Shown: piece by piece, positions 26,307 to 35,169 of the stretch
Layout: each line of letters begins with the position of its first letter
Numbering within the stretch: the stretch's first letter is position 1
Source: Algoriphagus marinus
GTDB lineage: Bacteria; Bacteroidota; Bacteroidia; Cytophagales; Cyclobacteriaceae
Length of the DNA stretch: 64,000 bases
Assembly (NCBI RefSeq): GCF_001936475.1
Contig: NZ_MSPQ01000005.1
Span: 62,001 to 126,000, forward strand
Reading direction: 5' to 3'
Made by a program: the position numbers and the translations under genes
The notes under the pieces: model-generated
Database searches by the model: none
The model's input: only the letters and a program-made list of their open reading frames with translations
Told to the model about the DNA's origin: nothing

Positions 26307-27617
26307 ATGAAATTCTATAACAGAGAACAAGAACTTGCTGAGCTCCGAAATATACGGGAAAAATCGCTCGTAAATGCGCAGATGACCCTAATGGTAGGCA
26401 GAAGAAGAATCGGTAAAACTAGTCTTCTCAAAAAGGATACTGAAGAAAACCTATCTATCTATCTTTTTGTGGCTAGAAAAAGCGAAATACTCCTATGTGA
26501 AGAGTTTGTTGAAACTATAAAGGATAAACTCCAAGTGAGCCTTTTCGGGCAGATCACCAAAGTCAAAGACCTTTTTGCCTGGATAATGGAACTGTCAGAA
26601 TCAAGAAGTTTCACGTTAATCTTTGATGAATTTCAGGAATTCAAAACTATTAATCCTTCGATTTTCAGTGAAATCCAGCATATCTGGGATTCTAAAAAAG
26701 CCAAAAGCAAAATAAATCTGATCTTTTGTGGCTCGATCTATTCGATGATGAATCAAATTTTTGAAAACTCCAAAGAGCCTCTTTTTGCCAGAGCAACCTC
26801 CAAAATCAATGTAAAACCATTTAATGTAGTCACACTAAAAGAGATCTTAGGAGATAACTCCCCAACATTTTCGTCCAGAGATTTACTCGATTTTTACACC
26901 TTTTCAGGCGGGGTGGCAAAGTACGTAGAAAGCTTTGTGCAGAACCAAGCCTTCACTTTTGAAGTTGTCTTAAAAAGCATTTTCAGCGAAAACTCATTTT
27001 TTCTGGAGGAAGGAAAAAATGTATTGATAGATGAATTTGGGAAAGATTATGCAACGTATTTCTCAATCCTCTCTTTAATCGCCTCATCCAAAACCTCCAG
27101 GCCGGAGATCGAATCTATCCTTGAAATGGGTATCGGAGGCTATTTGGATCGATTGGAAAATGACTTTAGTATCATCAAAAAAATCAAACCTATTTTCGCC
27201 AAAATCGGTAGCCGTCAAATAAAATATGAAATCACTGACAACTTTTTAAGCTTTTGGTTTCGATTTATCTATAAAAATAGAAGTGCTATCGAAATAGGAA
27301 ATTATCACTATGTGGAAGACTTGGTGAGAAGAGATTACTCCACATTTTCTGGAAAAATGCTCGAAAGGTACTTTATCGAAAAGCTGAAACTGAGCAAGCA
27401 ATTTTCTGAAATTGGGACATTTTGGGATAAGAAAAACCAAAATGAAATTGATATAGTCGCCATTAATGAAATGGAAAAACGAGTCCTTTTCGCAGAAGTG
27501 AAATTAAACAAAGCCAAAATCAATCTGACCGAACTCAGAGAAAAATCGCAAGTTCTAGACCGCTATCTGACAGGATACTCCAAAGAATTCCTTGCCCTTT
27601 CTTTGGAGGATATGTGA
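26307..27617 (+). CDS. AAA ATPase with C-terminal PD-(D/E)XK-like domain (DUF234 type)
   Basis: 436 residues, cytosolic. Starts with FYNREQELAELRNI (typical of archaeal-type ATPases), Walker A VGRRRIGKTSLLKK (31-44), Walker B FTLIFDEFQEF near 110, and sensor-like LIFCGSIYSMM near 145. A winged-helix region follows, then a C-terminal DUF234-type domain with NEIDIVAIN and VLFAEVKLNKAK (D...ExK), matching the PD-(D/E)XK nuclease core. Such proteins are widespread in archaea and Bacteroidota, sometimes in defence or mobile settings, but function is not established. It stands alone, with two inverted repeats upstream and another downstream. Confidence 0.85.
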   Translation: MKFYNREQELAELRNIREKSLVNAQMTLMVGRRRIGKTSLLKKDTEENLSIYLFVARKSEILLCEEFVETIKDKLQVSLFGQITKVKDLFAWIMELSESRSFTLIFDEFQEFKTINPSIFSEIQHIWDSKKAKSKINLIFCGSIYSMMNQIFENSKEPLFARATSKINVKPFNVVTLKEILGDNSPTFSSRDLLDFYTFSGGVAKYVESFVQNQAFTFEVVLKSIFSENSFFLEEGKNVLIDEFGKDYATYFSILSLIASSKTSRPEIESILEMGIGGYLDRLENDFSIIKKIKPIFAKIGSRQIKYEITDNFLSFWFRFIYKNRSAIEIGNYHYVEDLVRRDYSTFSGKMLERYFIEKLKLSKQFSEIGTFWDKKNQNEIDIVAINEMEKRVLFAEVKLNKAKINLTELREKSQVLDRYLTGYSKEFLALSLEDM

Positions 27618-27699
27618 AAAAATAAGGTATCAAACTTGTCAATACAGTGTCCGCCGAAATGGAAAAGCGGATGAAAATACACTAAACTGTATAAATATT

Positions 27700-27723
27700 C
27701 CGGTTAGTGAGGACACTAACCGG
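27700..27723. repeat. Inverted repeat after the ATPase gene
   Basis: CCGGTTAGT (27700-27708) pairs exactly with ACTAACCGG (27715-27723), six-base loop, no T-run. Nearby, GTGTCC occurs at about 27650 and 27741. The gap 27618-27961 has no convincing gene; a 72-codon frame here crosses the stem and has no family features. It could be the edge of a lost mobile element. Confidence 0.45.
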
Positions 27724-27961
27724 GGCATAGCTCGAAATAGAGTGTCCTTGATTTTTCATTCTCAAACTCTGAAAAAGCTCAACTACGACAAGGCGATTAA
27801 CCCAGAATAGTCGCGGCTTCACGTACAAGTTGCTTTATCTGCACATAAAAACTTTTCAAAAAAAGCAGGAATAATTGAGTCCTTCAGGAAATTGACAATT
27901 CCTTTCTCATCGATTTTGAAGGATCTTGCAGGTTCTTATTCAAAACCCTATCTTTTTGGTA

Positions 27962-30127
27962 ATGAAAAATAAAACTCATTTCTGGTTTTTAGGGACTTTG
28001 GGAGTCCTTATATTTTTATTAGGTCCTCAAGGATTTTCGCAATCAATTCAAGGTGATTGGTTGGTGGATAATCAACAGCGCACTGCCAAAGTCTTTTTTG
28101 ACTCAGATTCCCAAATCCGATTAGACAATGGGTTAATCAGACGTACTTTTTATGTAGGAGAAAATCTCATTTGCTACGATTTCAAAAATCAAATGACGGA
28201 GGAGCAGCTGCTTCGAAGTCCAATGCCCGAGGCTGAAATCACTATAAACGGCAAGCAGTATGCTGTGGGAGGAAATATTGATTTGAAAGAAAAAGCTTTT
28301 TTTAAACTCGAGTGGCTAAATCAAATGACATCTCCTTCAAATCACTTTAGTTTTGAACGCTATACTGAAGAAAAGATAAGCTCTCCCCTTGATTTCAAAA
28401 TGGTTTTTTGGCCCTATGAAGCAAGCTATGGAACCGGTACAAAGCTCACTTTTTGGTTTACTCATTCAGACTTGCCAGGTCTTTCGGTAGCGGTGCACTA
28501 CGAACTCTTCGATAATCTTCCCTTGGTTTCTAAATACCTCTCGATAGAGAACCAATCAGATTCCGATTATTTCATCAATCAAATCGTCTCCGAACAACTC
28601 GCACTGGTGGAGGAAGAATCTGCCGTGGTTGGAAGCACCGCCAAAATGAAGAAGAATCATCAAATTTATTTTGAGAATAACTTCGCCTTCAACAATGCCA
28701 TGCATGCCGAGCTCAGCGATCAAGCCACGCATTGGCTCCCTGATTCAAGCTATACCTCCCAGGTGAATTATGACTTGCTCACTCCTGCAATCGCTAAAAT
28801 TTTCCCAGACAAAGGGTATGGAATCAAGCTCGCAACGGGTGAAAACCTCGAATCTATCCGATCCAATCAGCTGATTCTGGATAGCTATGATCGGGAAAGA
28901 AATGGATTGACTCGGAGGAAAATGTATCGGGCTTTGGCTCCTTGGACTTTGCAAAATCCAATTTTCATGCATCTGGTCAGTAAAAATGACGAGGAAGTTT
29001 ACACGGCTATCGATCAATGTGTGGATACCGGTTATGAAGCTCTGATCTTAAGTTTTGGGAGTCATATCAATATGGAAGATGAAACGGCAGGAAATCTACA
29101 GCGCTGGAAAAGGATCGCTGACTATGCCCATGAAAAAGGAATAAAAATTGGTGGATACTCACTTTTCAGTTCGAGAACAATCAGTCCCGAAGATGATGTG
29201 ATTGACCCCAAAACCGGAAAACCTGGAGGCGCTTTCTTTGGAAATGCCCCCTGTCTGGCAAGCAATTGGGGGCTGAACTATCTGGATAAAATCAAAAACT
29301 TCTACCAAACCACTGGTTTTGATTTGTTTGAGAATGATGGTCCATACCCCGGAGATGTCTGTGCCTCCACTTCATACCCGGGCCATTCCGGTTTGGAAGA
29401 TTCACAATGGGTTCAATTGAATCTGCAAAAAGAACTTTACCACTGGATGAATGAACGGGGAATTTATATCAATGCCCCCGATTGGTATTTTTTAGATGGC
29501 TCCCATAAGATCGCTATGGGCTATCGTGAGGTGAATTTCTCACTCTCAAGAGCTCAACAAAAAATTCTCAACCGTCAAAATATCTATGACGCGACTTGGG
29601 AAAAGACACCTTCCATGGGTTGGGGATTTGTTCCTCTGACAGCCTATCATGGCGGAGGTGAAGATGCAGTTTTGGAACCCCTAAATGAACATCTGGACGA
29701 CTATAAGATGCTGATGATGCAATATTATGGAGCGGGGATTCAGGCCTGCTACCGTGGACCAAGACTATACGATACCGAGCAAACAAAGAATACAGTAATT
29801 GAAGTCATTGACTGGTATAAGGAATACAGAAATATTCTAAATGCAGATATTATTCGCTTGCGGAGAGCCGATGGTCGTGATTGGGATGGCTGGATGCATG
29901 TGAATCCAATGGGAGAAGAAAAAGCCTTGATCATGCTGTTCAACCCTTTGGATGTACCCATCAAACGAAGCATCGAAATCCCACTTTATTATACAGGATT
30001 AAGCAATCAGGCGCAGGTATCGGACCAATATGGCCCCTCGGAGATTTATGAAATGGGAAATGGTAATTCTATTACACTCGAAGTAGAAATCCCTGCAAAT
30101 TACCTGACCTGGCTTACTGTGAAATAG
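27962..30127 (+). CDS. Exported GH-D-like glycoside hydrolase (alpha-galactosidase type)
   Basis: 721 residues from the ATG at 27962, with a signal (GTLGVLIFLLGPQGFSQ). Residues 50-310 form a beta-sandwich (IRLDNGLIRRTFYVG, LPLVSKYLSIENQSDSDY), followed by a TIM-barrel-like region (TGYEALILSFGSHINME, AHEKGIKIGGYSLFSSR, GFDLFENDGPYPGDVCAS, RGIYINAPDWYFLDGSHK) and a C-terminal beta domain. The order resembles clan GH-D enzymes (GH27/GH36), and Asp in FENDGPYPG and INAPDW are candidates for the catalytic pair. I cannot assign a CAZy family. Probably acts on alpha-linked sugars in the periplasm; monocistronic. Confidence 0.7.
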   Translation: MKNKTHFWFLGTLGVLIFLLGPQGFSQSIQGDWLVDNQQRTAKVFFDSDSQIRLDNGLIRRTFYVGENLICYDFKNQMTEEQLLRSPMPEAEITINGKQYAVGGNIDLKEKAFFKLEWLNQMTSPSNHFSFERYTEEKISSPLDFKMVFWPYEASYGTGTKLTFWFTHSDLPGLSVAVHYELFDNLPLVSKYLSIENQSDSDYFINQIVSEQLALVEEESAVVGSTAKMKKNHQIYFENNFAFNNAMHAELSDQATHWLPDSSYTSQVNYDLLTPAIAKIFPDKGYGIKLATGENLESIRSNQLILDSYDRERNGLTRRKMYRALAPWTLQNPIFMHLVSKNDEEVYTAIDQCVDTGYEALILSFGSHINMEDETAGNLQRWKRIADYAHEKGIKIGGYSLFSSRTISPEDDVIDPKTGKPGGAFFGNAPCLASNWGLNYLDKIKNFYQTTGFDLFENDGPYPGDVCASTSYPGHSGLEDSQWVQLNLQKELYHWMNERGIYINAPDWYFLDGSHKIAMGYREVNFSLSRAQQKILNRQNIYDATWEKTPSMGWGFVPLTAYHGGGEDAVLEPLNEHLDDYKMLMMQYYGAGIQACYRGPRLYDTEQTKNTVIEVIDWYKEYRNILNADIIRLRRADGRDWDGWMHVNPMGEEKALIMLFNPLDVPIKRSIEIPLYYTGLSNQAQVSDQYGPSEIYEMGNGNSITLEVEIPANYLTWLTVK

Positions 30128-30174
30128 CACATAGGGACATCAAATCTTCTGGGCTTTTTTTGAGAAATTCTGTA

Positions 30175-31437
30175 TCAATTCGAAAGTGCTTCCTCGCTTC
30201 GCTTTAGATTTTTAATAAAAAGCGCGAGATCCCGGTGATTCTCCTCTTCTCCCAATTGAACTGCCATTTGAAAGGCTTCCAAGGATTCCTGAACCCGCCC
30301 CACCGCAAACAAACCATCACCGTAGCTGTCGTATGCATTCGCAGAATTGGGATGATTTTTCAAATTATCTTCAAAAAGCACCAAAGCATGCATGTAAAGA
30401 TCAGATCGCATTAGGCTGTATCCAATCATATTCAGATCTCGTTCAGAAAGTAAAAAAGAGGGGATATAGGTTCTTAAATCTGATATAAATCTTTTAAAAT
30501 CGGAAGGATCCAATGTTCGGGAAGCACTCCAGATTCTTCGAAGCGGATCGGCTAGCGTAACCTGTTGCACTAGCAAACTTACTGCTGTGGATGCTTGAAG
30601 CGGAAGATACCTTGCTGAATTGGAGGAAATTAAAAGCGTTGAATTGGGCTGACGGGAAGTTAACTCCTCAAAGTAATTGATTCGATTTTCGATCAGTTTC
30701 TCATTTAGCACTTTACCATCGGAGGATATTGGATTATAAAAGGTCCTAATATCTTTTTTCCTTCCCAGCATCACAACCAGCGGAATTTGAAGCGCTGGAT
30801 CGAGCTCCCAAGTCAGCTGCTCATTAGCTAACATCCCCAAAGCAAATTCCACTTCTTCTTTCTGCCCTGAGCTAGCGTTGGTAAGCATTTTCGATTGTAA
30901 TGCCTTATAATCTAAAAGCAGTGCATCTCCATCTTTGCCTTCTTCATTCAATTGATCGGCGAGACTTTCCAAGTTTTCGGAAGGAGATACAGGATCCAAA
31001 TAAATTAGACCTACCACCTCTTCAGGATAGGCTAATGCAAAAGCCCGTGAAAAAACTGCGCCCAAATCATTTCCTACAAAAATATAGGGAGGTTCTAAAT
31101 GCATGGTAGCTAAAAGTTCACGTAATTCCTCCACACGGCCGGTTTCTGTAATTGGATTATCTGCTTGATCAGACTTGCCTAGACCTAATCGATCATAAGA
31201 CAAAACAGGGGCAAACTCCGCTACCTGATGGAATACTTTATCAAACTTCTCTAAATTATCGGCAGTACCAGATTCAAGGATTACTAATGGTTGAAGAAAT
31301 TTACGATGCTCCAAACCCGATGCTTTAACCCAAACTTGCTTATTATTAACTAAGATATATTCACCGGAAGTTTGAGCCGAAACGAAGGAGCTGCTCGCAA
31401 CTAAGAGCAATGCGATTAGAAAGAGTTTAGATTTCAT
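30175..31437 (-). CDS. Alpha/beta hydrolase with C-terminal TPR-like repeats
   Basis: 420 residues, signal peptide (LFLIALLLVASSSFVSAQ). The hydrolase part runs to about 290: PLVILESGTADNLEKF (oxyanion region), VLSYDRLGLGKSDQ, and nucleophile elbow FVGNDLGAVFSRAFA where Asp replaces the usual Ser. An Asp nucleophile is known from dehalogenases and epoxide hydrolases, but those have other signatures; alternatively the protein is not a hydrolase. Residues 340-415 look like TPR repeats (ALVLFEDNLKNHPNSANAYDS, QESLEAFQMAVQLGEEEN). Convergent with the glycosidase gene. Confidence 0.75.
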   Translation of the reverse strand: MKSKLFLIALLLVASSSFVSAQTSGEYILVNNKQVWVKASGLEHRKFLQPLVILESGTADNLEKFDKVFHQVAEFAPVLSYDRLGLGKSDQADNPITETGRVEELRELLATMHLEPPYIFVGNDLGAVFSRAFALAYPEEVVGLIYLDPVSPSENLESLADQLNEEGKDGDALLLDYKALQSKMLTNASSGQKEEVEFALGMLANEQLTWELDPALQIPLVVMLGRKKDIRTFYNPISSDGKVLNEKLIENRINYFEELTSRQPNSTLLISSNSARYLPLQASTAVSLLVQQVTLADPLRRIWSASRTLDPSDFKRFISDLRTYIPSFLLSERDLNMIGYSLMRSDLYMHALVLFEDNLKNHPNSANAYDSYGDGLFAVGRVQESLEAFQMAVQLGEEENHRDLALFIKNLKRSEEALSN

Positions 31438-31757
31438 AAAGAGCGAGTTTGAATTGAACTAAAAGCTAATGATTCAATTTAACTCTAACAACTAGCTTTC
31501 AATGATTTAACAAAATTTTAAATTCTGACCTTTTGCCTTAAAGGCTGGGTTTAAAATTCTGCTAGGTCGAAAAATTAAAAGAGACCTGATTTTTTTTTTC
31601 AAAAAAACCACATTTAGAGCATTTAACCTGATACTTATGATACCCATAAAAATTACTCATTAAAAAAATCATCCTCAAAAAAACCAGTCCCGTTAGGTTC
31701 ATAAAAGCTTTTCTTAAGTGGTGTTAGGATTAGTTTCTCTTATAAGTCAGGGGAAAA

Positions 31758-31785
31758 GCAGGTAATTCCAATTTGAATTACCTGC
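31758..31785 (-). terminator. Terminator of the sugar isomerase gene
   Basis: GCAGGTAATTC (31758-31768) pairs exactly with GAATTACCTGC (31775-31785), six-base loop. Read on the minus strand it is followed by TTTTCCCC, 15 nt after the isomerase stop. The remainder of the 31438-31799 gap is AT-rich and shows no gene. Confidence 0.7.
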
Positions 31786-31799
31786 ACCTCTGCACCACC

Positions 31800-32666
31800 T
31801 CAATACTTCAAACTCCTCAAATAAGCGATACTTTTTGGAAGGTTTTCCAGCTCCTTATCGCTTTCGTCTTCGATAAACATATGCTTGATTCCGATCTTAT
31901 TGGACTCCCGCAAGATCCCCGGAATATCCAGCTCCCCAGTTCCTAGTGGTACATCATTTTCTGGTCCAGTCAAACCGGTCATATCTTTTGGAGCTCCTTT
32001 CCGAAAGTCTTTCAAATGAAGGGAAACCCAGCGGTCTCCATATTTTTTCAACAAAGCAACCGGATCTCCACCTCCAAAATGCGTCCACATTACATCCATT
32101 TGAAGTTTGACGTATTCCGGATTGGTGTTTTCTACCAAATAATCGAAAAGGGTCCCATTGCCGTAAGGCTGAAATTCATAACCATGAACATGGTACTTGA
32201 AAGTGATTCCATTCGCTTTAAGGACTTTGCCCCCTTCATTGAAAACCTTGATTGCCCGATCTGCATCTGCTTTGGTAAACTGCCCTCTTTTATGCGGAAT
32301 CCAAGCACACATGACATAGCTCGCACCAAGCGCTTTAACCCGATCTGCAACAGCTTGAGCGTCTTTTTCCAAGTCTTCAAAACCAGTTCCAGTGGCTGGA
32401 ATAGTAATCCCTCGATCATTTAGCATTTGCTTAAACTCAGCTGGAGTGGATCCTTTTGGCACGCCACCTTCATATTCGGTAAAGCCTAGCTCTTGGATGA
32501 TATCGAGCGTTTCTGGAATACCATTTTTCCATTGATCCCGAAAGGTGTAGGCTGCAATTCCCAACGGAGCTTGCATAAGCGGATCCCCCTTTTTCTGAGC
32601 GAAAGTTACTTGTGGAGTAATGATCCAAGCAAAGGCGAGAATCAGGAGGGTAAGTGTAGTTTTCAT
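31800..32666 (-). CDS. Exported sugar phosphate isomerase/epimerase-type TIM barrel
   Basis: 288 residues with a signal peptide (LTLLILAFAWIITPQVTFAQ). AP-endonuclease-2/xylose-isomerase-like barrel: GIAAYTFRDQWKNGIPETLD, GFTEYEGGVPKGSTP, YVMCAWIPHKRGQF, KYHVHGYEFQPYG, LQMDVMWTHFGGGDP, WVSLHLKDFRKG and HMFIEDESDKELEN place the Glu/Asp/His metal ligands at the strand ends. Exported versions in Bacteroidota commonly accompany GMC dehydrogenases and Gfo/Idh/MocA proteins in keto-sugar pathways, fitting this context: the GMC gene lies 145 bp upstream on the same strand. Confidence 0.88.
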   Translation of the reverse strand: MKTTLTLLILAFAWIITPQVTFAQKKGDPLMQAPLGIAAYTFRDQWKNGIPETLDIIQELGFTEYEGGVPKGSTPAEFKQMLNDRGITIPATGTGFEDLEKDAQAVADRVKALGASYVMCAWIPHKRGQFTKADADRAIKVFNEGGKVLKANGITFKYHVHGYEFQPYGNGTLFDYLVENTNPEYVKLQMDVMWTHFGGGDPVALLKKYGDRWVSLHLKDFRKGAPKDMTGLTGPENDVPLGTGELDIPGILRESNKIGIKHMFIEDESDKELENLPKSIAYLRSLKY

Positions 32667-32685
32667 AGGTTTTTAGGTTGCTTTT

Positions 32686-32812
32686 GTCAACAGACCACGG
32701 TCCATAGTCCATAGCTGTTTTATTCTAATTGTTCTCCTTTGTGCTCCATTCCCGGTTTCATGAATGAAGTTCTCAATGACCAGCTGTGGTCCGTGGACGG
32801 TCGACTGTTGAC
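32686..32812. repeat. Inverted short-word repeat between GMC and isomerase genes
   Basis: Left arm GTCAACAG (32686-32693) then words GGTCCATAG / TCCATAG to 32714; right half has CTGTGGTCCGTGGACGGTCG and ends CTGTTGAC (32805-32812), the exact inverse of the left arm. The right arm touches the GMC stop codon, and the left arm is 20 nt from the isomerase start. Fills nearly the whole gap. Confidence 0.6.
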
Positions 32813-34509
32813 TATAAATTCAACTTCTTCAACTCCTCGATCGCATAATTCGCTGCTCTTGCGGTAATCGCCATAAAGGTTAGAGTTGGATTTTGAGTAG
32901 AAGTACTCGTCATGCAAGCTCCATCTGTCACAAATACATTCTTGCAGTGATGGAGTTGGTTCCATTCATTGAGGAGTGAAGTTTTCGGGTCTTTGCCCAT
33001 TCTTACTCCACCCATTTCGTGGATATCCGAACCTGGAAGTGCACCTGAATCTTCCACTTTGATATTGGTAAAGCCAGCTTTTTCATACATCATGGTTTGC
33101 TGCTCGATGAAGTCTGCCACCATCTTATCATCATTTTCTTTCCATTCTACCGAAAGAATGATTTTTGGAATCCCGTATTTATCTACTTGGTCTGTGCTAA
33201 GTCGAACGTGATTATCTTCTACAGGCATTGTCTCTCCTTGCATCCAAGCTGACATTCCCCAAACATTATTCAGTTTTTGATTAAGCAAATTATCCCGGAG
33301 TTGGTCTCCAATCATACTCGTATCCGAACTCATCCCGCGTCCACCTGACATTCCGATAGAATAACCCCGAAGGAAATCTGTTTCCTGTTTGAATACATTT
33401 CTGAATCGAGGGACATAGGCATGACCAGCATGACGTCCCTCCTGTTTTTTATCCAGAAATCCTTCGAAAGTCGCGTAGCCTTTACCTCGATAATTATGGG
33501 AAGCAAGGAATTTGCCCATCAAGCCTGAGTCATTTCCTATTCCATTAGGGAATCTGGAAGATTTAGAATTAAGCAAAATTGCATTGGAAGCAATAGTCGA
33601 CGCATTTACAAAAACGATTTTAGCATAAAAGTCCATTTCATCTCCCGTCTCCCGATCAATGATTTTGACCCCAGTAGCCTTTTCTTTGGCATCATCATAA
33701 ATCACCGAGTGAACAATCGAGTTTGGTCTGATGGTGAGATTTCCAGTCTTCTCTGCCCAAGGTAGAGTAGATGCATTGGAGCTAAAATATCCCCCATAAA
33801 CACAACCACGATTACACATGGCCTGATTCTGACATTTATTTCTTCCTTGTTGCTTATGGATTTCTTGCGGATCAGTGAGGTGAGCACATCGTCCTTGAAT
33901 CAAATACCGCCCCTCAAAATTGACCTTCAACTTTTCCTTATAATAATTCTCTATACAGCTGAGCTCAAATCCCGGCATTACTTCAGAATCCGGAAGTTCG
34001 GCCAAGCCGTCTTTGGTTCCAGCTATTCCTGCGAATCGCTCCACGTGGGCATACCAAGGATTCAAATCTTTTGCCCGAATAGGCCAGTCCACCGCAAAGC
34101 CATCTCTCGCAGGTCCATTAAAATCGAAGTCAGACCACCTTTGAGTTTGTCTAGCCCAAAGTAAAGACTTACCTCCTACATGATAGCTTCTCCACCAGCG
34201 AAAGGGCTTTTCAAAAATCACTGGCTGCTCATCCTCAGACATGGCCCACTGTACGGTCTCTTCACGTTTCCAGGACCAATCTGCCAATCCTGCTCGCTTT
34301 TCAAGTGGGATATTTCCTCGAAACTCAAACTCCCAAGGAGCTTTGGAAGCAGTTGGGTAATCTTCGATATGACGAACCATTCTTCCTCTATCGAGAACGA
34401 GGGTTTTCAATCCTGCATCGCAAAGTTCTTTTGCTGCCCAGCCGCCTGATGCTCCTGAGCCAATCACGATAGCATCGTAAGTTCTTTTTTCCTTTGAATC
34501 TTGAAGCAT
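32812..34509 (-). CDS. GMC family FAD sugar dehydrogenase, large subunit
   Basis: 565 residues without its own signal. FAD-binding IVIGSGASGGWAAKELCDAG near 15-34; GKSLLWARQTQRW; a Cys cluster QNQAMCNRGCVYGG; C-terminal domain with DIHEMGGVRMGKDPKTS and FVTDGACMTSTSTQNPTLT (active-site His and Asn region, GMC_oxred_C). Matches bacterial glucoside/gluconate 3-dehydrogenase-type catalytic subunits. The gene after which it starts, four nt away, encodes the Tat-bearing small subunit, so export is probably by hitch-hiking on that partner. Electrons would pass to a cytochrome c; candidate at 39144. Confidence 0.9.
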   Translation of the reverse strand: MLQDSKEKRTYDAIVIGSGASGGWAAKELCDAGLKTLVLDRGRMVRHIEDYPTASKAPWEFEFRGNIPLEKRAGLADWSWKREETVQWAMSEDEQPVIFEKPFRWWRSYHVGGKSLLWARQTQRWSDFDFNGPARDGFAVDWPIRAKDLNPWYAHVERFAGIAGTKDGLAELPDSEVMPGFELSCIENYYKEKLKVNFEGRYLIQGRCAHLTDPQEIHKQQGRNKCQNQAMCNRGCVYGGYFSSNASTLPWAEKTGNLTIRPNSIVHSVIYDDAKEKATGVKIIDRETGDEMDFYAKIVFVNASTIASNAILLNSKSSRFPNGIGNDSGLMGKFLASHNYRGKGYATFEGFLDKKQEGRHAGHAYVPRFRNVFKQETDFLRGYSIGMSGGRGMSSDTSMIGDQLRDNLLNQKLNNVWGMSAWMQGETMPVEDNHVRLSTDQVDKYGIPKIILSVEWKENDDKMVADFIEQQTMMYEKAGFTNIKVEDSGALPGSDIHEMGGVRMGKDPKTSLLNEWNQLHHCKNVFVTDGACMTSTSTQNPTLTFMAITARAANYAIEELKKLNL

Positions 34510-34513
34510 TTAT

Positions 34514-35050
34514 TTAGGCTTTTTGGGTGACTTCAACGCAGCCGTTGTAAAATCCTGGCGCAACTTGATAATTTCGGTAGTTAACCATTACCTCTTTTAC
34601 TGTAGTAAATCCCGTGATGGTTTCTGATTTCATCATTTTAAAAAACGCTACCTCTGATTCTATTTCAGAGGATTCTAAGTTCAGCAGGCTCTTTTCTCTT
34701 GCTTGCCGATCCAATTTTAAAAAATCCTGATTGATTAATTTTTGTAATTCCTTTTTGACCAATTCTTGATCCGTAGGCTCGTAGCATTGAGCGATGACCT
34801 TATTGATGTAGTCATGTGTCCCGGTACTCAATGCTCCTATTGGTTTTGCATCAGCAGAGGGTAAAATTGGAGGTAATCCTTCCGGGATAATGGTGTCCGC
34901 AATTGCTCGAATCGTCTGCTCTTCTTTTAAGGAAAAAAAGCCTTCATGTGTCAACTGATCTATGATTTGCCATTTCCAATCGGCAAAGACTAAACCGGCA
35001 ACTCCTACTACAGAGCCTCCTATTAGTTTTAAAGATTTTCTTCTGTCCAT
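34514..35050 (-). CDS. Gluconate 2-dehydrogenase subunit 3-like, Tat hitch-hiker subunit
   Basis: 178 residues. Twin-arginine type N-terminus (MDRRKSLKLIGGSVVGVAG), then EEQTIRAIADTIIPEGLPPILPSA, the family hallmark of helical subunit 3, and NYRNYQVAPGFYNGCVEV at the end. In gluconate and glucoside dehydrogenases this subunit carries the Tat signal that exports the folded flavoprotein. It starts the operon and ends four nt before the GMC gene. Confidence 0.9.
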   Translation of the reverse strand: MDRRKSLKLIGGSVVGVAGLVFADWKWQIIDQLTHEGFFSLKEEQTIRAIADTIIPEGLPPILPSADAKPIGALSTGTHDYINKVIAQCYEPTDQELVKKELQKLINQDFLKLDRQAREKSLLNLESSEIESEVAFFKMMKSETITGFTTVKEVMVNYRNYQVAPGFYNGCVEVTQKA

Positions 35051-35169
35051 CGCGTTTTCTCAAGAATTTTACTGCTTGAATATACGTTTTTGAGTTCTAA
35101 AAATCCTGAGAAAGTCAATTTCTACTTCAGTGGAATTATGATCTGACCAATGGGAAATGTGTAGGGAAA

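Noticed and set aside
27592..27810. 72-codon frame after the ATPase gene
   Set aside because: Overlaps the end of the ATPase gene, crosses an inverted repeat and has no recognisable domain.
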